A stretch of 64,000 bases of DNA from Roseibium sp. MMSF_3412 (GCF_030733265.1 NZ_JASHJI010000007.1:124001-188000), one strand, 5' to 3'; positions 1-9,318 are shown, numbered from the stretch's first letter. A program made the numbers and translations. Notes: a model not told the origin generated them from the letters alone.

Positions 1-53
1 GAAGTCAGCGTCTAAACTCAAAGCACAAAAACGCGTTTGCGCAGGAGATTTAG

Positions 54-758
54 ATGAAACTCACCTGGTACGGTCATTCCGCCTTCAAGCTCGAGTTCGC
101 AGACACATCCATCATGTTCGATCCGTTCCTCACCGGCAATCCGTCGTTTCCGGAAAGTCAGTCGGTCGATCAGGTTAGCGATGGTGTCACCCATGTGGTG
201 CTGACGCACGGCCATGACGATCATATCGGCGATGCCATCGGGATCCTGAAGCAGAATGGCGCGCAGCTGATTTCAAACTTCGAAATCTGCATGTGGGCCG
301 GCAGGCAGGGGATTGAAAACATCAATCCCATGAACTCCGGCGGCATGGTCGATACCGGCACATTCAAGGTCGCGCTGACGCGGGCGGACCATTCCTCATC
401 GAAGCAGACGGACGGTGAGGCCATTTATCTCGGTAATCCGCATGGTGTCATCATCGAGGTTCCGGGAAAGAAGGTGCTCTATCACATGGGCGATACCGAC
501 ATTTTCTCCGATATGGCGCTGATCAACGAGATCTACCGGCCCAAGATCGGGATCGTTCCGGTCGGGGACCGCTTCACCATGGGTGGCAAGGTCGCGGCCA
601 TGGCCTGCACGCGCTTTTTCGACTTTGACACGATCGTGCCCTGTCACTTCGGAACCTTCCCGATCCTTGACCAGTCGGCTGATGCGTTCGAAACCGCCAT
701 GGCTCCGGAGGCGGCAAGGGTGAACACGCTGATGCCGGGTGCGAGCATCGAGCTATGA
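54..758 (+). CDS. UPF0173 family metal-dependent hydrolase
   Basis: A 234-residue cytosolic protein of the metallo-beta-lactamase superfamily. The N-terminus MKLTWYGHSAFKLE and the zinc motif THGHDDHIGD (about residues 51-60) are visible. Further metal ligands are suggested by MGDTDIF (about residue 145) and PCHFGTFP (about 197). The length matches the family. Substrate and physiological role are unknown for UPF0173 members. The ATG follows AGGAGATTTAG. Its stop overlaps the start of the next gene as ATGA, so the two are probably co-translated. Confidence 0.93.
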   Translation: MKLTWYGHSAFKLEFADTSIMFDPFLTGNPSFPESQSVDQVSDGVTHVVLTHGHDDHIGDAIGILKQNGAQLISNFEICMWAGRQGIENINPMNSGGMVDTGTFKVALTRADHSSSKQTDGEAIYLGNPHGVIIEVPGKKVLYHMGDTDIFSDMALINEIYRPKIGIVPVGDRFTMGGKVAAMACTRFFDFDTIVPCHFGTFPILDQSADAFETAMAPEAARVNTLMPGASIEL

Positions 759-1303
759 GCCGGTCGCGACATCGCGCATGCCGGCAGGGCTTCAAGATGC
801 TGTGGGCCGGTTTCTCGATGTTGGTCTGCGCGGCGGCTCTGCCGGCTCAGGCAACGGACGGAACGGCAATACCAGCAGAAAAGCCCGAAGCTCCTGCTGC
901 GGCCAGTGTCCAGTCATCCGCGTCCTCAAATGGATCTTATGACAAGGTTCGTGAAGTCTTTTCCGGCGACAAAACCATCGCAGGCGAAAAGATCACGTTT
1001 CCGCAAAAAGACGCTTCGGTCAGGGCAATTGTCGTGACACTGGAGCCAGGTGAAACAACGGCCTGGCATCAACATGGCGCGCCGCTCTTCGCCTATATCC
1101 TGCAAGGCGAAGTCAGCGTGTTCTACGAAGGCATCGGAGAGAAGGTCTTCGGTGAGGGGGAGGGGCTCATGGAAGCGATGGCCGTGACCCACCAGGGCAG
1201 GAACACTGCGGACGGTGAAACGCGCATTCTTGCGGTTTTCATGCTGGGAGACGGCAAGGAAGCGGTTCTTCCCGATGATGCACCGGTCAAGGGATTGCAC
1301 TAG
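755..1303 (+). CDS. Cupin-domain protein, probably exported
   Basis: A 182-residue protein with a single cupin fold. Residues about 75-165 contain LEPGETTAWHQHGAPLFAYI and a later HQGRN segment, matching the two cupin metal-binding motifs in outline. A hydrophobic stretch ending PAQA near residue 32 looks like a signal peptide, and an alternative ATG at 797 would give a shorter, cleaner one. It overlaps the UPF0173 gene by 4 bases. The ligand is not predictable. Periplasmic location is inferred. Confidence 0.85.
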   Translation: MSRSRHRACRQGFKMLWAGFSMLVCAAALPAQATDGTAIPAEKPEAPAAASVQSSASSNGSYDKVREVFSGDKTIAGEKITFPQKDASVRAIVVTLEPGETTAWHQHGAPLFAYILQGEVSVFYEGIGEKVFGEGEGLMEAMAVTHQGRNTADGETRILAVFMLGDGKEAVLPDDAPVKGLH

Positions 1304-1598
1304 TCATCTGAATCTGTAGTTCGTCTCTTTTTGCTGTGGGCTTCGAACGAACTGCAAATTCAACGCACTAGTGCCCTTTTGCTGGCGTGTGGATGTGTCT
1401 GGTTCACATGGCACCAGGTCAACCGGAATGGGTAACCGGTTTTGGGAAATGCAAGTTGAGACCGGGTCTCTGAGTGATTTCACCTAGGGGCGGTGTCGAC
1501 CAAATGCTCTCTTGGACAAACATGACAAAAACCTAACGTAACACAGCCCTTTATGAACAAAATTTCACAAGTAATTCCAGGCTTGCATCTTATCTCTC

Positions 1599-2585
1599 AT
1601 GAGGAACGCGCCGGGCAGAAGGATGTGGTCCAACTCGGGCGCAGGCACCTCGGAGGATACGCGCGTGCATTTGGTCAAATCGGACAGTCTTGTCGAACGC
1701 GGTCTTGATGCCGCAAACTACAACATATTCGAACAGAACAGGATCTGGGCGCGCCATGCGTCAGAAAAACCTGATGTCGCTGCCAGCCTGATGCGCACCA
1801 TCAGGGCGATCCATAGGAGAATGAAGGAAGAAAGGGACCTCTCGGCCCTCTCGATCGGCGCAGGTAACGAACCGCAATTCCGAATTCTTCAGTCCGCCTT
1901 TGAAAGAGGCCTGTGGCTTTACGACATTGATGGCGCAGCGCTGGCAACGCTTCAGGAGCGTCAGACACGTCAGCGCCTGGAAAATGTGCGTCTCGTGCAA
2001 GGCGACTACACGATCGATTTTCGCGATGGCGCCGCAGCCGGGCGTACCCGCGACGCATTGCTGGACGGGAGCCGTCAGGATCTTATAACACTTCATCACA
2101 GCCTTTATTATTCCAATGCCGCCACCTGGCCCAGGCTTGTGAAAGCGCTCTACGACGAGGCCCTTGCCCCGAACGGCGCAATCCACGCTGTGATGATGTC
2201 AGCCCGGGAAACACGGCCGCACACAACCACCTGGCTCTACAATCGTTTTGCCAACAGGTTTTTCGGCGCATCGACGGATCAGGACCTGCTCGGACTCAGG
2301 CAGCAATTGCGCGAGGTTCATGCGCTGAGGGATTGCGAGATCTCTTCAGAGACGCGCCAGGTCCAGTTCTGGGTGGACGACTTCGACCTGTTCATGGCGG
2401 TGGTCTGGATGATCCTGCTTTACCCACACGCGCACGATTACACGCTGGAACAGCGGATCGAGATCACCGAATTCGTCATTGAGAACTACTGGATCCCGAA
2501 AAGACCGTTGGTGCAATCTCAGGACTATGTCACGCTGCACAAACTTGGGCCGGCGCAATCCATGGCCATCTTCGGCGGCAGATAG
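1599..2585 (+). CDS. SAM-dependent methyltransferase-like protein
   Basis: A 328-residue protein with a Rossmann-type methyltransferase core. LSIGAGNEPQFRIL (about residues 85-98) resembles motif I, LYDIDGAAL (about 107-115) resembles the acidic ribose-binding strand, and VRLVQGDYTIDF resembles motif II/III. The rest (WVDDFDLFMAVVWMILL) is not recognised. The substrate is unknown. Start is uncertain: ATG at 1599 has no clear ribosome binding site, and ATG at 1623 follows AGAAGG closely. It stands alone, with 295 bases without a gene upstream. Confidence 0.7.
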   Translation: MRNAPGRRMWSNSGAGTSEDTRVHLVKSDSLVERGLDAANYNIFEQNRIWARHASEKPDVAASLMRTIRAIHRRMKEERDLSALSIGAGNEPQFRILQSAFERGLWLYDIDGAALATLQERQTRQRLENVRLVQGDYTIDFRDGAAAGRTRDALLDGSRQDLITLHHSLYYSNAATWPRLVKALYDEALAPNGAIHAVMMSARETRPHTTTWLYNRFANRFFGASTDQDLLGLRQQLREVHALRDCEISSETRQVQFWVDDFDLFMAVVWMILLYPHAHDYTLEQRIEITEFVIENYWIPKRPLVQSQDYVTLHKLGPAQSMAIFGGR

Positions 2586-2663
2586 CTTCTTGACATCCGG
2601 TGGAACCTGTCTGCTCCGGAACGGTTTTCATGCAGACAGGAAACGGGCGACAGACCCCGTGTC

Positions 2664-3860
2664 CTAAAGCTTGTTCAACAGGGCAGGGGTCGGCCATGCG
2701 TCCGCCGGCATGCCGAGCTTTTGCTGCATGTCCTGAACGGCTCCGCGGGTTCCGGCACCCAGAATCCCGTCGATCTTGCCGACGTCGTAGCCTCTGGCTT
2801 GCAGCTTGGTCTGAAGTTGCTTCATCTGGGCATCGTTCAGCCCCTGGTCAGGATTGCCGGCATTGTAGCGCGGTGCGCCGGCAAGGCGGGTCGCAAAATA
2901 GGCAGCGGACGTTGTGTAGATAAGCGACTGGTTCCATTCCAGATAGATGTCGAAGTTCGGATAGGCCAGAAAGGCCGGCCCCTTGCGGCCTTGCGGAAGC
3001 AGCAGGGACGCGGGAAGGTTCGGCGAGATCTGGCCCCAGCGCGGTTGAACGCCGAGCGCGGCCCATTGCGCGCCTGTCTTTGTCTTGCCGAGGCCCGTTT
3101 CGTACCAGTTGAGGTTCTGGGGAACAGTGACTTCCTGCAGCCACGGTTCGCCCTGACGCCAGCCCAGGTGATTGATGAACGCTCCGGCGGTCAGGATCGC
3201 GTCCGACGCACTCTGCTTCAGTTTCACGTGGCCATCGCCATCGCCGTCACGGCCGAATTTGATGATGTCTTCGGGCAGCATCTGAACCATGCCGATTTCA
3301 CCGGCCCAGGCTCCCGTCGTGCGCTGCGGATCGAGGTCGCCGTGCTGCACCATCTCGATCGCGGCTATCAGTTGGGGGCGGAAAAGCTCCGGACGCCGGC
3401 AGTCATGGGCAAGAGTTGCGAGCGCGTTGACCGTGTTGAAGTCGCCCTGCACCGCGCCGAAATCCGTCTCCAGTGCCCAAAATGCGGTAATCACTGGCGC
3501 GGGGATGCCGTATTCGTTTTCCGTACGCTGGAAAATGGCGGCATGCTTTTTCATGTTCGCCGCGCCGTTCTTCATGCGATAGCTGGAAATGACCCGCTTG
3601 GAAAAATCCAGAAAGGTCATCTTGAATACGCCCTGCGCGCGGTCGCGCGACAGAACCTTCCTGTCGATCTGGGCACGGGCCAGGGTCCGGTCTGCCGCGT
3701 CGGGCGAAAGCCCTTTTGCGACCGCTTCCTGTTTGACCCCTGCCAGGAACTGCCTGAAGTCGCCGCCGCATTGCTGTGCCGACGCGGTGGTTGTGAAGAG
3801 GCAAAGGCCTGCGGCGATGCCGGTCGCAATGGTGAGCACGAAATTCTTGCGGCGGGTCAT
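2664..3860 (-). CDS. Lytic murein transglycosylase (MltB type) with peptidoglycan-binding domain
   Basis: A 398-residue exported enzyme that cleaves peptidoglycan glycan strands to 1,6-anhydro products. An N-terminal signal peptide (MTRRKNFVLT to ASAQ) is followed by the SLT/MltB domain (about residues 35-310). Visible are the catalytic-Glu region AFWALETDFGA and the segment EIGMVQMLPEDI. A C-terminal PG_binding_1 repeat follows (QLQTKLQARGYDVGKIDGIL, GAGTRGAVQDMQ). The start at 3860 is chosen because it begins the signal peptide and follows AGGACCATTC. The longer frame to 3947 adds an implausible N-terminus. Confidence 0.94.
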   Translation of the reverse strand: MTRRKNFVLTIATGIAAGLCLFTTTASAQQCGGDFRQFLAGVKQEAVAKGLSPDAADRTLARAQIDRKVLSRDRAQGVFKMTFLDFSKRVISSYRMKNGAANMKKHAAIFQRTENEYGIPAPVITAFWALETDFGAVQGDFNTVNALATLAHDCRRPELFRPQLIAAIEMVQHGDLDPQRTTGAWAGEIGMVQMLPEDIIKFGRDGDGDGHVKLKQSASDAILTAGAFINHLGWRQGEPWLQEVTVPQNLNWYETGLGKTKTGAQWAALGVQPRWGQISPNLPASLLLPQGRKGPAFLAYPNFDIYLEWNQSLIYTTSAAYFATRLAGAPRYNAGNPDQGLNDAQMKQLQTKLQARGYDVGKIDGILGAGTRGAVQDMQQKLGMPADAWPTPALLNKL

Positions 3861-4002
3861 GAATGGTCCTGTTGTTGCGGTGTTGCAGCCAAATGCGCGT
3901 CGACTGGAAGTCGGCGATAGTTGACTGCGCTTCGCCTGCAAGGTCAACCGGAACGGCGGGCAAAGACGCGCTCATCCACGAAGAGCACATGTCAGGTGAC
4001 GT

Positions 4003-4500
4003 TTATTGGCAGTTGCCGAAATCCGACCCCACCATGATGCCGCCTTCCGGGCTGCGCCTGAGCGGTGCGTTGACGCGTGCTGACGAACGGCAATTTGACG
4101 ACGGAGCCTGAAGGTTTGGTGCCGGAGCATAAGCCGGGTCGCCGTAGTAGGGGGCGGCATTCACGCCGGATGTCTGCTGAAGGCACATCTGGTAGGCCGT
4201 GTCGTAAAGCGCCTGCCAGCCACCGGGCATGGAGCCCATGTTGTTCAGGACACCGAGGGCCGCGCCTGCGCGCGCCCCGCGTGCCGCACCCGAGCGTCCG
4301 GCCCAGGCACCACCGACAACCGACCCTGCCATTCCGCCGGAGACTGCGTCGCCAACAACGTCACCGTTGCCGACATAGGAATTGGCGTAGTCCGTGGCGT
4401 AAACCACGCAATCGGTTCCGTCTGCCAAAGCAGAAACAGGCACGCCGATCACCAAGCCAAGACAAAACGTGCAAAAAGTCATCCTGCGGCGATGAAGCAT
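4003..4500 (-). CDS. Hypothetical exported glycine-rich (glycine-zipper-like) protein
   Basis: A 165-residue protein of unknown function. It begins with a signal peptide (MLHRRRMTFCTFCLGLVIGV to ALA). A Gly/Ala-rich stretch follows at about residues 45-90, where Gly recurs every 3-4 residues (VGDAVSGGMAGSVVGGAWAG), as in glycine-zipper membrane motifs. The C-terminal half is Pro/Ala/Tyr-rich and low in complexity. The ATG at 4500 is chosen because GGAGG lies 7 bases upstream. Envelope location is inferred. Confidence 0.75.
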   Translation of the reverse strand: MLHRRRMTFCTFCLGLVIGVPVSALADGTDCVVYATDYANSYVGNGDVVGDAVSGGMAGSVVGGAWAGRSGAARGARAGAALGVLNNMGSMPGGWQALYDTAYQMCLQQTSGVNAAPYYGDPAYAPAPNLQAPSSNCRSSARVNAPLRRSPEGGIMVGSDFGNCQ

Positions 4501-4648
4501 CTCGGGTCCTCCGTTGGCAGAACAGGCGATGCAAAGGCACGTGGTGTGGCCTGTGCGGAAGTGCAACTCCCTGTTGCCGGACGTCACGGAAACCAGCCTA
4601 TGTCAGCGGTCTTAACAAGTCTCTACTCTGGATGCCTCGGCCAGGGTC

Positions 4649-5833
4649 TCATTGCACCGTGCGGTTAACAAATCGCTGACCGACAAACCCCGTTTTCCCT
4701 TCATATTCCACGCCGCACCACCATTTGCCGCATTCATTGAAACTGACAGCGGTGTTGCCCGGAATCACGGCGATGATCTCGCTGTTTTTCTTTTCCGAAA
4801 TGCGCATGTTGACCGAGGCCGTGGTCCTGCCTGAATTCGGATATGCGCCAGGCCCTTGCTCTGGTGATGCCTCAACCGGTGCAGGCCCGGCCGCTGCCTT
4901 AATCAGGACCGCATCCGGGCTGTTGTTCGTCGCTACCGCTTCATTTTCCCGGGGTTGAGGCCTTGGGGACTGCGGGTCGGCGGTTCTCCGGCGGGCATAG
5001 GCCGGCGTGCTCAATCCCGGTGTCGGATTGGCGATGGGAACAGCTGTGTTCGGCACTGCCTCCGTGGCTGCGGGCTGATCGGACGGTGCCTGCGGATAGA
5101 CCGGAGCGACAGCACGATCGCCACTACCCGGCGACATGTGCGCAATGCCTGTGTTTCCCGATGCAAAGGCAAGCCTCAACCGGTCCTTTGCTTCGGCAAT
5201 CTGTTGCGGTGTTGCCGTATTGAACGGGTTCGCTATCCCGGCGCTTTCATGATCGCTGATGGCCGGTGCCGTGTCGGCGACCGTTGTCCCGGCGGCGGGA
5301 GCCAAGGGTGGTTCCGTTACGATGAGTTCGGTTGAAACGGGGCGTGTTGCCGGCGCATCCGCGATCATCATGTCCGGAAGGCCGAGCGCCAGCGCGGCAC
5401 CGCCTGCCAACCCGACCAGCAGTGTTCCGGCGGCCAGGGTTCTGAAACGGGGCGTGCTGAACCGTCGGCCACCAGGAGCTTTAGATCGTGGGGTCTTCTG
5501 CGCAGACCGATTGACGACATCAGCAATCTTTTCGGCATGATCCGCCTTGCGCAGAATGCCCGGCATCTCCAACGGGCCGTCGTTTGAGCCGGCAGCCAGG
5601 CTCGGTTTTTGCGGACCTGTGTCGTCAATGTCCTCGGCAGCAGCGTGTAACTGCAGTATCTTCGAAGCCAGTTCGCCCGGGTCGATTTTCCTGAGCGACC
5701 TTCGGAACTCCGCGCTCGAATGCGTACTTCCGATCACTTTGAAATCGCGTCTCGCCTGAATTGGTTTTCCTGAATATTCAGGCCGGTCTTTCGGCATGGC
5801 GCATGATTTGGCTGGCGCGGTTACTGGATACAT
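4649..5833 (-). CDS. Membrane-anchored SH3b-domain protein
   Basis: A 394-residue protein with an acidic, cytosolic N-terminal half. One hydrophobic segment follows (LAAGTLLVGLAGGAALALGL, about residues 132-151), then a long Ala/Pro-rich linker. The C-terminal bacterial SH3 domain (about 325-394) contains ASVNMRISEKKNSEIIAVIP and WWCGVEYEGKTGFV. SH3b domains commonly bind cell-wall or surface ligands, so a periplasmic SH3 on a single-pass anchor is likely. The ATG at 5833 is preceded by AGGAGGGCCAG. Its precise role is unknown. Confidence 0.82.
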   Translation of the reverse strand: MYPVTAPAKSCAMPKDRPEYSGKPIQARRDFKVIGSTHSSAEFRRSLRKIDPGELASKILQLHAAAEDIDDTGPQKPSLAAGSNDGPLEMPGILRKADHAEKIADVVNRSAQKTPRSKAPGGRRFSTPRFRTLAAGTLLVGLAGGAALALGLPDMMIADAPATRPVSTELIVTEPPLAPAAGTTVADTAPAISDHESAGIANPFNTATPQQIAEAKDRLRLAFASGNTGIAHMSPGSGDRAVAPVYPQAPSDQPAATEAVPNTAVPIANPTPGLSTPAYARRRTADPQSPRPQPRENEAVATNNSPDAVLIKAAAGPAPVEASPEQGPGAYPNSGRTTASVNMRISEKKNSEIIAVIPGNTAVSFNECGKWWCGVEYEGKTGFVGQRFVNRTVQ

Positions 5834-6108
5834 CTGGCCCTCCTGGTGATGCGGTTCGGGCACGCGCAATGCGGTCACCTTGTTTGGGTAAGACGGCATT
5901 AACCTTTGTTAATGCGTCCGCACACGGGCCGGATTGCGGCGAGACTGGGGAATTTGCGGCCAATTTTGACGCGCTTGTGTTCTGGATAAGGGCCCGGGCC
6001 GGCGCGTTTGCAAATGCATAACCAGTCTTTGCCATGCTTGAATGCGCATCGGCATGCAGAGATTCTGTGCCGGAGGCGAACGACGCATCGATGAACGGGC
6101 AGGAAACG

Positions 6109-7293
6109 ATGAAACGCTGGGTGATCTCAAAAGCTGTTGGAGCTGTGATGGGGCTGGGCGTGTTTCTGTCCGCAGCGCACGGGCAGGAACCGGAGCAACA
6201 GGAACTGAGGATTGGTTTCATGGCGACCCTGTCCGGTCCGGCCGCGGTCTTCGGCGAACACATGCGCGACGGCTTCATGCTCGCCGTCAATCAGTCGAAC
6301 GGCGCATTGGGCGGTATGCCGACGAACGTTCTTGTCGTTGACGACAAACTCGACCCGGATCATGCGGTCAAGGAAATCACGAAGCTGATCAACGAGAATG
6401 GCATCGACTTGCTGGTTGGCGTGAACTTCTCGAAGATCATGCTTGCGGTCCACGATCCGGTGGTGCGGTCCAGGACCCTGTTCATCGGGACAAGTTCCGG
6501 ACCTGCGCCCATCGCCGGGCGCAATTGCAGCCGGTATTTCTTTTCCACCGCGGCACAGGACGATCAGGTGCACGAGACCATGGGACGCTATGCCAGCCTC
6601 AAGGGCTATCAGCAGGTCGTGACCATCGCGCCGGACTATGAGGCGGCACGTGACGCCATCGCAGCGTTCCGGCGGCATTTCAAGGGACAGATCGCACGCG
6701 AGATTTTTCCGAAGCTGGGGCAGACGGAGTTTTCGGTTGAGTTCGATCAGATCGCGGAGATCGAACCCGACGCGATATTTGCATTCATGCCCGGCGGCAT
6801 GGGGGTGGAACTCGTCAAGCAGTTCCAGACCTCCGGTTTGAAGGGCATAGTTCCGTTCCTGTCCTCCAAAACGGTCGATGCCGTCACTTTGCCTTACACG
6901 AAAGAGATGGGCGAGGGGCTGTTCTCTGCCGCACACTGGGCTCCCAACCTGGACAACCCGGCGAACAAGCGGTTCGTACGGGAGTTTCGCAGAGCCTACA
7001 ACTATGCGCCGTCGACATACGCGGCACAGGGATATGATGCGGCGAAACTCATTCATTTCGCTCTGGAGCTCACCGGTGGTGCCAAGGACAGGGAAGCGAT
7101 GCTGTCCGCCATCAATGCCGCACCGTTTGAAAGTGTGCGCGGGGATTTCCGGTTCAACTCCAACCAGTTTCCGATCCAGGATTTTTATCTGGTCGAGGGG
7201 GTGCGCCGCACCAGCAGGCTCTACGAAATGGAAGCCGTGGCGCGGGTTTTCGACGATGTCGGGGATGCGTTTTCCGGATCCTGCCGAATGTGA
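6109..7293 (+). CDS. ABC transporter substrate-binding protein, branched-chain amino acid (LivJ/K) type
   Basis: A 394-residue periplasmic binding protein of Peripla_BP_6 type. The signal peptide MKRWVISKAVGAVMGLGVFL is followed by RIGFMATLSGPAAVFGEHMR, the typical first strand and ligand loop. The hallmark middle region DYEAARDAIAAFRRHF and C-terminal YNYAPSTYAAQGYDAAKLI are also present. Start at 6109 follows AGGAAACG; ATG at 6091 is also possible. No permease or ATPase gene adjoins it, so it is an orphan whose partners must lie elsewhere. The ligand is unknown. Confidence 0.9.
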   Translation: MKRWVISKAVGAVMGLGVFLSAAHGQEPEQQELRIGFMATLSGPAAVFGEHMRDGFMLAVNQSNGALGGMPTNVLVVDDKLDPDHAVKEITKLINENGIDLLVGVNFSKIMLAVHDPVVRSRTLFIGTSSGPAPIAGRNCSRYFFSTAAQDDQVHETMGRYASLKGYQQVVTIAPDYEAARDAIAAFRRHFKGQIAREIFPKLGQTEFSVEFDQIAEIEPDAIFAFMPGGMGVELVKQFQTSGLKGIVPFLSSKTVDAVTLPYTKEMGEGLFSAAHWAPNLDNPANKRFVREFRRAYNYAPSTYAAQGYDAAKLIHFALELTGGAKDREAMLSAINAAPFESVRGDFRFNSNQFPIQDFYLVEGVRRTSRLYEMEAVARVFDDVGDAFSGSCRM

Positions 7294-7332
7294 CCAGGGG
7301 ATGCGACCAATCAGATTCCCTATTTTGAAACG

Positions 7333-7352
7333 GTCGGTCCGAAAATATCAGA
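7333..7352 (+). promoter_or_regulatory. Possible operator upstream of the TetR gene
   Basis: GGTCGGTCCGAAAAT lies about 50 bases before the TetR start. The half-site GGTCCGNAA recurs before the downstream nemA-like gene at 8048-8069. A shared half-site before both genes suggests a common TetR operator. The dyad here is poor, so this is tentative. Confidence 0.35.
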
Positions 7353-7394
7353 CGCGCATCTTGCATTCAGGACCGGGCAGTCCATATTAGGCGC

Positions 7395-7994
7395 ATGACC
7401 AACGCCGCCCTTCAGTCATCCGACAAAAAGAACCGCGCTCCGGGCCCCGGCAGGCCGCGGACCTTCGACGAGGCGGCTGCCCTGGAAGCCGCGCTGCTGG
7501 TCTTCTGGCAAAAGGGTTTTGAAGCAACGTCGCTGGACGATCTGACAAAGGCGATGGGTCTGAGCAGATCGAGTTTCTACGCTGCTTTCGAAAGCAAGCA
7601 GGCGCTGTTCCGCCGCGCACTGTCGCACTATTCCCGCAATGGGTTGCAGAACCTGAAAAACGTCGCGCAATCTGCAGAAGGAAATCCCGTGGATGCCATG
7701 ATGCAGGCGCTTTCCAATCCCCAGGGCGGCGTGAAGGGCTGCATGCTCGTGAACTGTATTACCGAACTTGCGCCGCACGACGAAGGCGTGGCCGAGATCG
7801 GGCGCAGGCATCTGGAAAGGATCGAGGAAATCTTCGCGGAGGTGCTCGATCCTGACAATCCGGACGCCGTGCGCGGCAGGGCGCGTGCTCTTTCTTCGCT
7901 GGCGATCGGAACACTGGCTTTGCGGAAAGCCGGATATCCGGAAGACCGGATCGCTGACACCCTGAAACAGGCAAAGGTCATTCTTCCGGCCTGA
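7395..7994 (+). CDS. TetR-family transcriptional regulator (NemR/YxaF-like)
   Basis: A 199-residue repressor with an N-terminal TetR helix-turn-helix (about residues 15-70: GRPRTFDEAAALEAALLVFW, TSLDDLTKAMGLSRSSFYAA). The C-terminal ligand domain contains GGVKGCMLVN, a segment common in this branch. Cysteines there could sense electrophiles as in NemR, but this is inference. The gene lies 113 bases upstream of an Old Yellow Enzyme gene in the same direction, the usual NemR-NemA arrangement. Likely autoregulated through GGTCCG-containing sites before both genes. Confidence 0.9.
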   Translation: MTNAALQSSDKKNRAPGPGRPRTFDEAAALEAALLVFWQKGFEATSLDDLTKAMGLSRSSFYAAFESKQALFRRALSHYSRNGLQNLKNVAQSAEGNPVDAMMQALSNPQGGVKGCMLVNCITELAPHDEGVAEIGRRHLERIEEIFAEVLDPDNPDAVRGRARALSSLAIGTLALRKAGYPEDRIADTLKQAKVILPA

Positions 7995-8047
7995 CAGAGA
8001 CACCGATTGGGCCGGTCTTTGCAAAGACGAGATTCTCACAGATAAAT

Positions 8048-8069
8048 ATGGACTGATTGGTCCGTAATT
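8048..8069 (+). promoter_or_regulatory. Putative TetR operator upstream of the nemA-like gene
   Basis: ATGGAC-TGATTG-GTCCGT is an imperfect dyad (five of six paired positions) about 40 bases before the ATG at 8108. It resembles the GACC/GGTC composition of NemR-type boxes. It shares GGTCCGNAA with the sequence before the tetR gene. Function is inferred. Confidence 0.45.
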
Positions 8070-8107
8070 GTGCATCGCATTCCGACGACATTGAAAAGGA
8101 ACCGAAA

Positions 8108-9214
8108 ATGTCAGATCACAAGCTGTTCACACCCGCCAGGGCCGGCTCGCTCGAACTCAGGAACCGCATTGTCATGGCGCCGCTGACGCGCAATCGCGCA
8201 CGGGCGGAAGACGACGCGCCTTTCGAACTGCACGCAGAATACTACGGTCAGCGTGCAGGGGCAGGGCTGATCATCACGGAAGCCTCCCAGATCTCGCCGC
8301 AGGGCAAGGGATACGCCTGGACGCCCGGTATACATTCCCAAGCCCAGATCGAGGGATGGAAAAAGGTGACGGATGCCGTGCATGCCAAAGGCGGCAAGAT
8401 CGTCATTCAGCTCTGGCATGTCGGGCGGATCTCCCACCCGGTTCTGCAGCCAGGCGGTGCGGATCCCGTCGCTCCGTCCGCGATCGCCGCGAACTCCAAG
8501 ACATTCGACGGCACCCAGTTCGTGGATACGCCAATGCCGCGCGCCCTGGAAGCGCATGAAATCCCGGGCATCGTGGAAGACTATCGCCAGGCGGCTGAAA
8601 ACGCGAAAGCGGCAGGCTTTGACGGTGTCGAGGTGCATGCAGCCAACGGCTACCTGATCGACCAGTTCCTGCGCGACGGATCGAACAGGCGCGACGACGC
8701 CTATGGCGGTCCGGTCGAAAACCGCTCGCGCTTTCTCAAGGAGGTCATGGACGCGGTGGTGTCCGTGTGGGATGGCGACAGGGTCGGGGTACGGCTCAGC
8801 CCGTTCTCCAGCGCCAATGACATTGCAGACAGCAATCCGCAGGAAACATTCTCCCATGTGATCAGGTTGCTCAACGGCTACGATCTGGCGTATCTGCACC
8901 TTGTCGAAGGTCAGACCGGCGGTCCGCGCGACTTACCAGAAGGCGGGGATCTTGCAGCACTCTATGCGCTTTTCGACGGCGCGCGGATGGGCAACAACGG
9001 CTACGACCGTGCGCTGGCAGTCGACGCGGTCGGTTCGGACACGCTTGATCTTGTCGCTTTCGGGCGCCCGTTCATCTCCAATCCGGATCTGGTCGACAGG
9101 CTGGAAAAGGAGGCTCCGCTCAACGCACTTGATCCCGACACGCTCTACGGCGGCAACGAGAAGGGGTACACGGACTATCCGGCCCTTGCCGAGAGCGCCG
9201 TGGCTGCGCAGTAA
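8108..9214 (+). CDS. nemA: Alkene reductase, Old Yellow Enzyme family (N-ethylmaleimide reductase-like)
   Basis: A 368-residue FMN-dependent oxidoreductase reducing activated C=C bonds, quinones or nitro compounds with NAD(P)H. The TIM-barrel landmarks are visible: TPARAGSLELRNRIVMAPLT at the N-terminus, IQLWHVGRISHP, the HAANGYLIDQFLRDGSNRRD substrate/FMN segment with the His-Ala-Ala-Asn motif, YGGPVENRSRF, and AFGRPFISNPDL near the end. ATG at 8108 follows AAAGGAACCGAAA. It is placed behind a TetR regulator, so it is probably induced by electrophiles. The true substrate is unknown. Confidence 0.93.
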   Translation: MSDHKLFTPARAGSLELRNRIVMAPLTRNRARAEDDAPFELHAEYYGQRAGAGLIITEASQISPQGKGYAWTPGIHSQAQIEGWKKVTDAVHAKGGKIVIQLWHVGRISHPVLQPGGADPVAPSAIAANSKTFDGTQFVDTPMPRALEAHEIPGIVEDYRQAAENAKAAGFDGVEVHAANGYLIDQFLRDGSNRRDDAYGGPVENRSRFLKEVMDAVVSVWDGDRVGVRLSPFSSANDIADSNPQETFSHVIRLLNGYDLAYLHLVEGQTGGPRDLPEGGDLAALYALFDGARMGNNGYDRALAVDAVGSDTLDLVAFGRPFISNPDLVDRLEKEAPLNALDPDTLYGGNEKGYTDYPALAESAVAAQ

Positions 9215-9271
9215 GACCCAGTTCCTCCTGGTTGCCTGGCATCCACTCATCCAGGGCAACCTGAAGGAAAG

Positions 9272-9306
9272 CCGGTGCAGGTGAACAGCCTGCACCGGCA
9301 TTTTTG
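9272..9306. terminator. Rho-independent terminator between convergent genes
   Basis: Perfect 11-bp stem GCCGGTGCAGG / CCTGCACCGGC with a 7-base loop, followed by ATTTTT. It is placed to end the nemA-like transcript on the plus strand. The convergent sugar-porter gene ends just beyond it. Confidence 0.85.
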
Positions 9307-9318
9307 ATTACCCGGACG

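Noticed and set aside
1304..1598. Possible gene or attenuator between cupin and methyltransferase genes
   Set aside because: Only a GAGACC-G-GGTCTC mini-dyad and an AGTTCGT/ACGAACT pair with a long loop are seen; no frame or terminator is convincing.
2721..3920. 399-aa plus-strand frame
   Set aside because: Antisense to the lytic transglycosylase with a low-information sequence.
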